From: Candidatus Kapaibacterium sp.
GTDB taxonomy: Bacteria; Bacteroidota; Ignavibacteria; Kapaibacteriales; UBA2268
NCBI GenBank assembly: GCA_938038165.1
Contig: CALHRB010000113.1
Span: 1 to 5,240, forward strand
DNA: 5,240 nt
Direction of reading: 5' to 3'
In this document: one piece after another, positions 3,681-5,240 of the stretch
How positions within the stretch are numbered: position 1 is the stretch's first letter
Layout of the letters: the number at the start of each line of letters is the position of its first letter
Notes under the pieces: model-generated
What the model was told of the DNA's origin: nothing
The model's input: only the letters and a program-made list of their open reading frames with translations
The model's database searches: none
Program-made: the position numbers and the translations under genes

Positions 3681-5240
3681 TTTTATATTGTAATTTGTTT
3701 TCTGTAAAATTTGATGATTATCTCGTATTGTAGTTTGAATGTTTGGAAATTGTTCATTATGAATATAAACCTCATAATTTTCGTAACCTTTTCTAATGCC
3801 ATAAATAACAAATGAAAATTCATAATTGCCCAATCCTTGATTGAGCTCAACAACTTCGAAAAACTTGGAACTATAATTTGAAATGGAAAGACCAAGAGAC
3901 ATTGATGAATGAGGCGTTAATGAGAAAGTCAACGAGGTATCTACAACTAATGCTGTAAAGTGTTCCGGTAAATTTATTATTGCTTTTCCATTGGCTAAAC
4001 GACCTTTACCACGATAATACATTGCTGCTTCAGGACCTTCTATTGCCGTATATTTAATTTGCCTATTGGAGTATGTTGGATCGGTTACTACAAATGGTTT
4101 TGTTCCACTTGACCAAATCTCTGCTTTTCCTTGTGCATCCAATCTCAGACCGGCTTTTGCATTTAATTCATTATCTACAATAAAGATTTCTTTGGCATAA
4201 ACTTTACCTTCACCATTGATGCCAGCCTTTTTGTTTCCAATAGATGAATCAGCAATATATAATTCCTTGGAAAAAACAATACCCTCTCCAAGCATCCCTG
4301 CTTTTGAAGAGTTGAAATTTAAGCTGTCTATATGTCTGCCTTGTGCATCGAAAGTTATTATCGCACCACCAAGAAAAGAACTTCTCTGATAACCACCTAT
4401 ATAAGTATGACGATAATTTGGCCTATTAATGTCAGTATTTGTTTCTAACCTCCAGAATACCACTCGCGATAAAGAATCAAATGATAAATCTTGAATACTC
4501 CAAAGATTTGATTTAGAATTCCACTGCAGAACTTGCTTGTCACGGGCGCCATTTCGCAACAAAATTGGTGCTGTGGCAGTTCCATCACCACTTAATGGAG
4601 GAATGACATTAACAGCTTTTAAACCTGAATTAACCCCGGATTCAGTTTCGTCGGTTCCGGCATACCAATTTTCACCATCCCATTTTAGAACTTGTCCCAC
4701 TGAATTTCCATATGTTAATCTAAAAGGATTGTCTTCGGTCCCTTCTCCAATGAATTCATTCCCTAATGTAAACTTACTTGGTTCCCATTGTTCAGTGTTG
4801 GTATTCCATCTTAAAAAATGTTTAGAATCATAACCTTGAGGAGGCAAAATTTTAATTGTTTTATCTTTGTTTGATGAATTAATCTTTATACCACTTTCAC
4901 CTTGTATTGTAACATCATCTTTGAGACCATTCAATGAAATCATCACCGAACTTGAGTTAATCTTTTCTGCAGTGATTGATTTATCTTTAATGAGCTGATT
5001 TGTAATAGCATTTGTAGCGATTTTATTTGAAGTTACTGCACCATCAACTATTTTTTTCTCTGTTACAACATTATCAGGTATATTCAAAGCATATAATGCT
5101 GTTGCCATTTGTATTCTATTAGGAAATATTTTTCCTTCAACCTCAATTTCCAACCATAGTTGTTGATTTAGATCTGCTGTTGGAGGTATCTCTAACATTG
5201 TATTAAACAAACCCCCGATTACATCCAATACTTTTGATTG
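3678..5240 (-). CDS. Secreted tail-fibre-like protein with several repeat types; 5' end beyond the window
   Basis: The frame is open to the right edge (520 codons plus the TAG stop seen). A TTG at 5226-5228 is an internal Leu codon of the head domain, since gene C has the same Leu there, so the real start and signal peptide lie outside, probably about 65 residues upstream by comparison with gene C. Numbering from that Leu: 1-56 head domain, identical in protein to gene C; 52-91 four decapeptide repeats; 106-248 three 'QVLxW...W' units; 288-384 beta-type repeats of about 25 residues (KAGMLGEG, KAGINGEG, KAGLRLDAQG); 378-494 the C-terminal domain shared with gene C (YTAIEGPEAAMYYRG ... IRKGYENYEVY); then a short polar tail. 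No T9SS sorting domain, enzyme motif or membrane segment is visible. It is probably a long fibre-like surface protein. It is the first gene seen in the unit, 10 bases before gene B. Confidence 0.85.
   Translation of the reverse strand, partial: QSKVLDVIGGLFNTMLEIPPTADLNQQLWLEIEVEGKIFPNRIQMATALYALNIPDNVVTEKKIVDGAVTSNKIATNAITNQLIKDKSITAEKINSSSVMISLNGLKDDVTIQGESGIKINSSNKDKTIKILPPQGYDSKHFLRWNTNTEQWEPSKFTLGNEFIGEGTEDNPFRLTYGNSVGQVLKWDGENWYAGTDETESGVNSGLKAVNVIPPLSGDGTATAPILLRNGARDKQVLQWNSKSNLWSIQDLSFDSLSRVVFWRLETNTDINRPNYRHTYIGGYQRSSFLGGAIITFDAQGRHIDSLNFNSSKAGMLGEGIVFSKELYIADSSIGNKKAGINGEGKVYAKEIFIVDNELNAKAGLRLDAQGKAEIWSSGTKPFVVTDPTYSNRQIKYTAIEGPEAAMYYRGKGRLANGKAIINLPEHFTALVVDTSLTFSLTPHSSMSLGLSISNYSSKFFEVVELNQGLGNYEFSFVIYGIRKGYENYEVYIHNEQFPNIQTTIRDNHQILQKTNYNIK
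3747..4097 (-). other. C-terminal domain shared by genes A and C (copy in gene A)
   Basis: Residues 378-494 (numbered from the Leu codon at 5228) align with residues 273-389 of gene C, with roughly half the positions identical by eye. The strictly kept blocks are YTAIEGPEAAMY and IRKGYENY. Unlike the head repeat, the DNA here has diverged widely, so the two copies are old. Confidence 0.75.
4077..4367 (-). repeat. Three to four ~25-residue beta-type repeats in gene A
   Basis: Units start at residues 309 (KAGMLGEGIVFSKELYIADS), 334 (KAGINGEGKVYAKEIFIVDN) and 358 (KAGLRLDAQGKAEIWSSG), with a looser one at 288 (GAIITFDAQGRHIDSLNF). The pattern is K-A-G-x-x-G-x-G-x-[VI]-x-x-K-E-[LI]-x-[IV]-x-[DN]. 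The alternating hydrophobics suggest a stacked beta shaft leading straight into the C-terminal domain. Confidence 0.75.
4485..4913 (-). repeat. Three 'GxGT...P...QVLxW...W' units in gene A
   Basis: Units end in HFLRWNTNTEQW, QVLKWDGENWYAGTDE and QVLQWNSKSNLW. Units two and three open with GEGTEDNPFRLTYG and GDGTATAPILLRNG. This 'GDGT..nP..l..ga..GQVL.W.g..W' pattern is one I know from fibre-like secreted bacterial proteins. The first unit is degenerate (SGIKINSSNKDKTIKI). Its structure or function is not known to me. Confidence 0.75.
4956..5075 (-). repeat. Four 10-residue (30-base) repeats in gene A
   Basis: Residues 52-91 split into DNVVTEKKIV, DGAVTSNKIA, TNAITNQLIK and DKSITAEKIN, followed by a partial SSSV. 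The register and consensus match the array in gene C, but the copy number is four rather than eight. The array begins at the same place, directly after the head domain (ALYALNIP). Confidence 0.9.
5061..5240 (-). repeat. Long direct repeat within the head domain, copy 2 (gene A)
   Basis: This is the partner of 2256-2435, with 174 of 180 bases equal by eye. It runs from the right edge of the window to the first decapeptide repeat, where similarity falls off. All six differences are synonymous (Pro, Leu, Asn, Pro, Phe and Gly codons). Confidence 0.9.

Noticed and set aside
3683..3895. Minus-strand open frame inside the end of gene A in another frame
   Set aside because: The true frame there encodes the conserved IRKGYENY domain; this is a low-complexity AT-driven shadow.
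4537..4833. Plus-strand open frame of 98 codons
   Set aside because: It is antisense to the W-repeat region of gene A, has no recognisable domain, and its open state follows from the repeat codon pattern of gene A.
5226..5228. TTG as translation start of gene A
   Set aside because: The aligned position in gene C is an internal Leu (SKVLDVIGG), the frame stays open upstream, and no signal peptide follows the TTG.

Overview
The window is AT-rich and almost wholly coding. Four genes run head to tail on the minus strand, so transcription enters at the right edge and leaves at the left edge. The two outer genes are cut by the window ends. In transcription order they are: gene A (3678-5240, 5' end missing), gene B (2633-3667), gene C (1398-2630) and gene D (1-1396, 3' end missing). 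The junctions are 10, 2 and 1 bases. Each downstream gene has a Shine-Dalgarno-like sequence embedded in or touching the stop of the gene before it, so this looks like one polycistronic unit. No promoter, terminator, tRNA, rRNA, CRISPR array or transposase is visible, and there is no intergenic room for one.

Genes B and C begin with nearly the same Sec signal peptide and the same start of a mature secreted domain (VPRVISYQGVLVDANGKP). Gene A carries the second half of that domain, identical in protein to gene C over 60 residues, so it very likely began the same way outside the window. After this common head the proteins diverge into parts known from phage-tail-fibre-like bacterial surface proteins. 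Gene C has eight perfect 10-residue repeats and a conserved C-terminal domain. Gene A has four such repeats, three 'QVLxW...W' units, three to four ~25-residue beta-type repeats and the same C-terminal domain. Gene B has a short Ala/Asp/Ser-rich linker and a phage tail-collar tip with three H-x-H motifs. Gene D is different: a signal peptide, beta-rich low-similarity domains and, at its C-terminus, the start of a type IX secretion system (Por) C-terminal sorting domain (YPNPAN...).

The T9SS sorting signal points to the Bacteroidota/Chlorobiota/Ignavibacteriota/Kapaibacteriota (FCB) group. The clear SD sequences and the tail-fibre-like secreted family make an Ignavibacteria- or Kapabacteria-like organism my best guess, but this is inference from remembered family features. 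The working model is a cell-surface locus encoding a set of modular, probably trimeric, fibre-like proteins that share one export/anchor head and carry different shafts and tips, together with a T9SS-exported partner. The ligand, partners and function are unknown.
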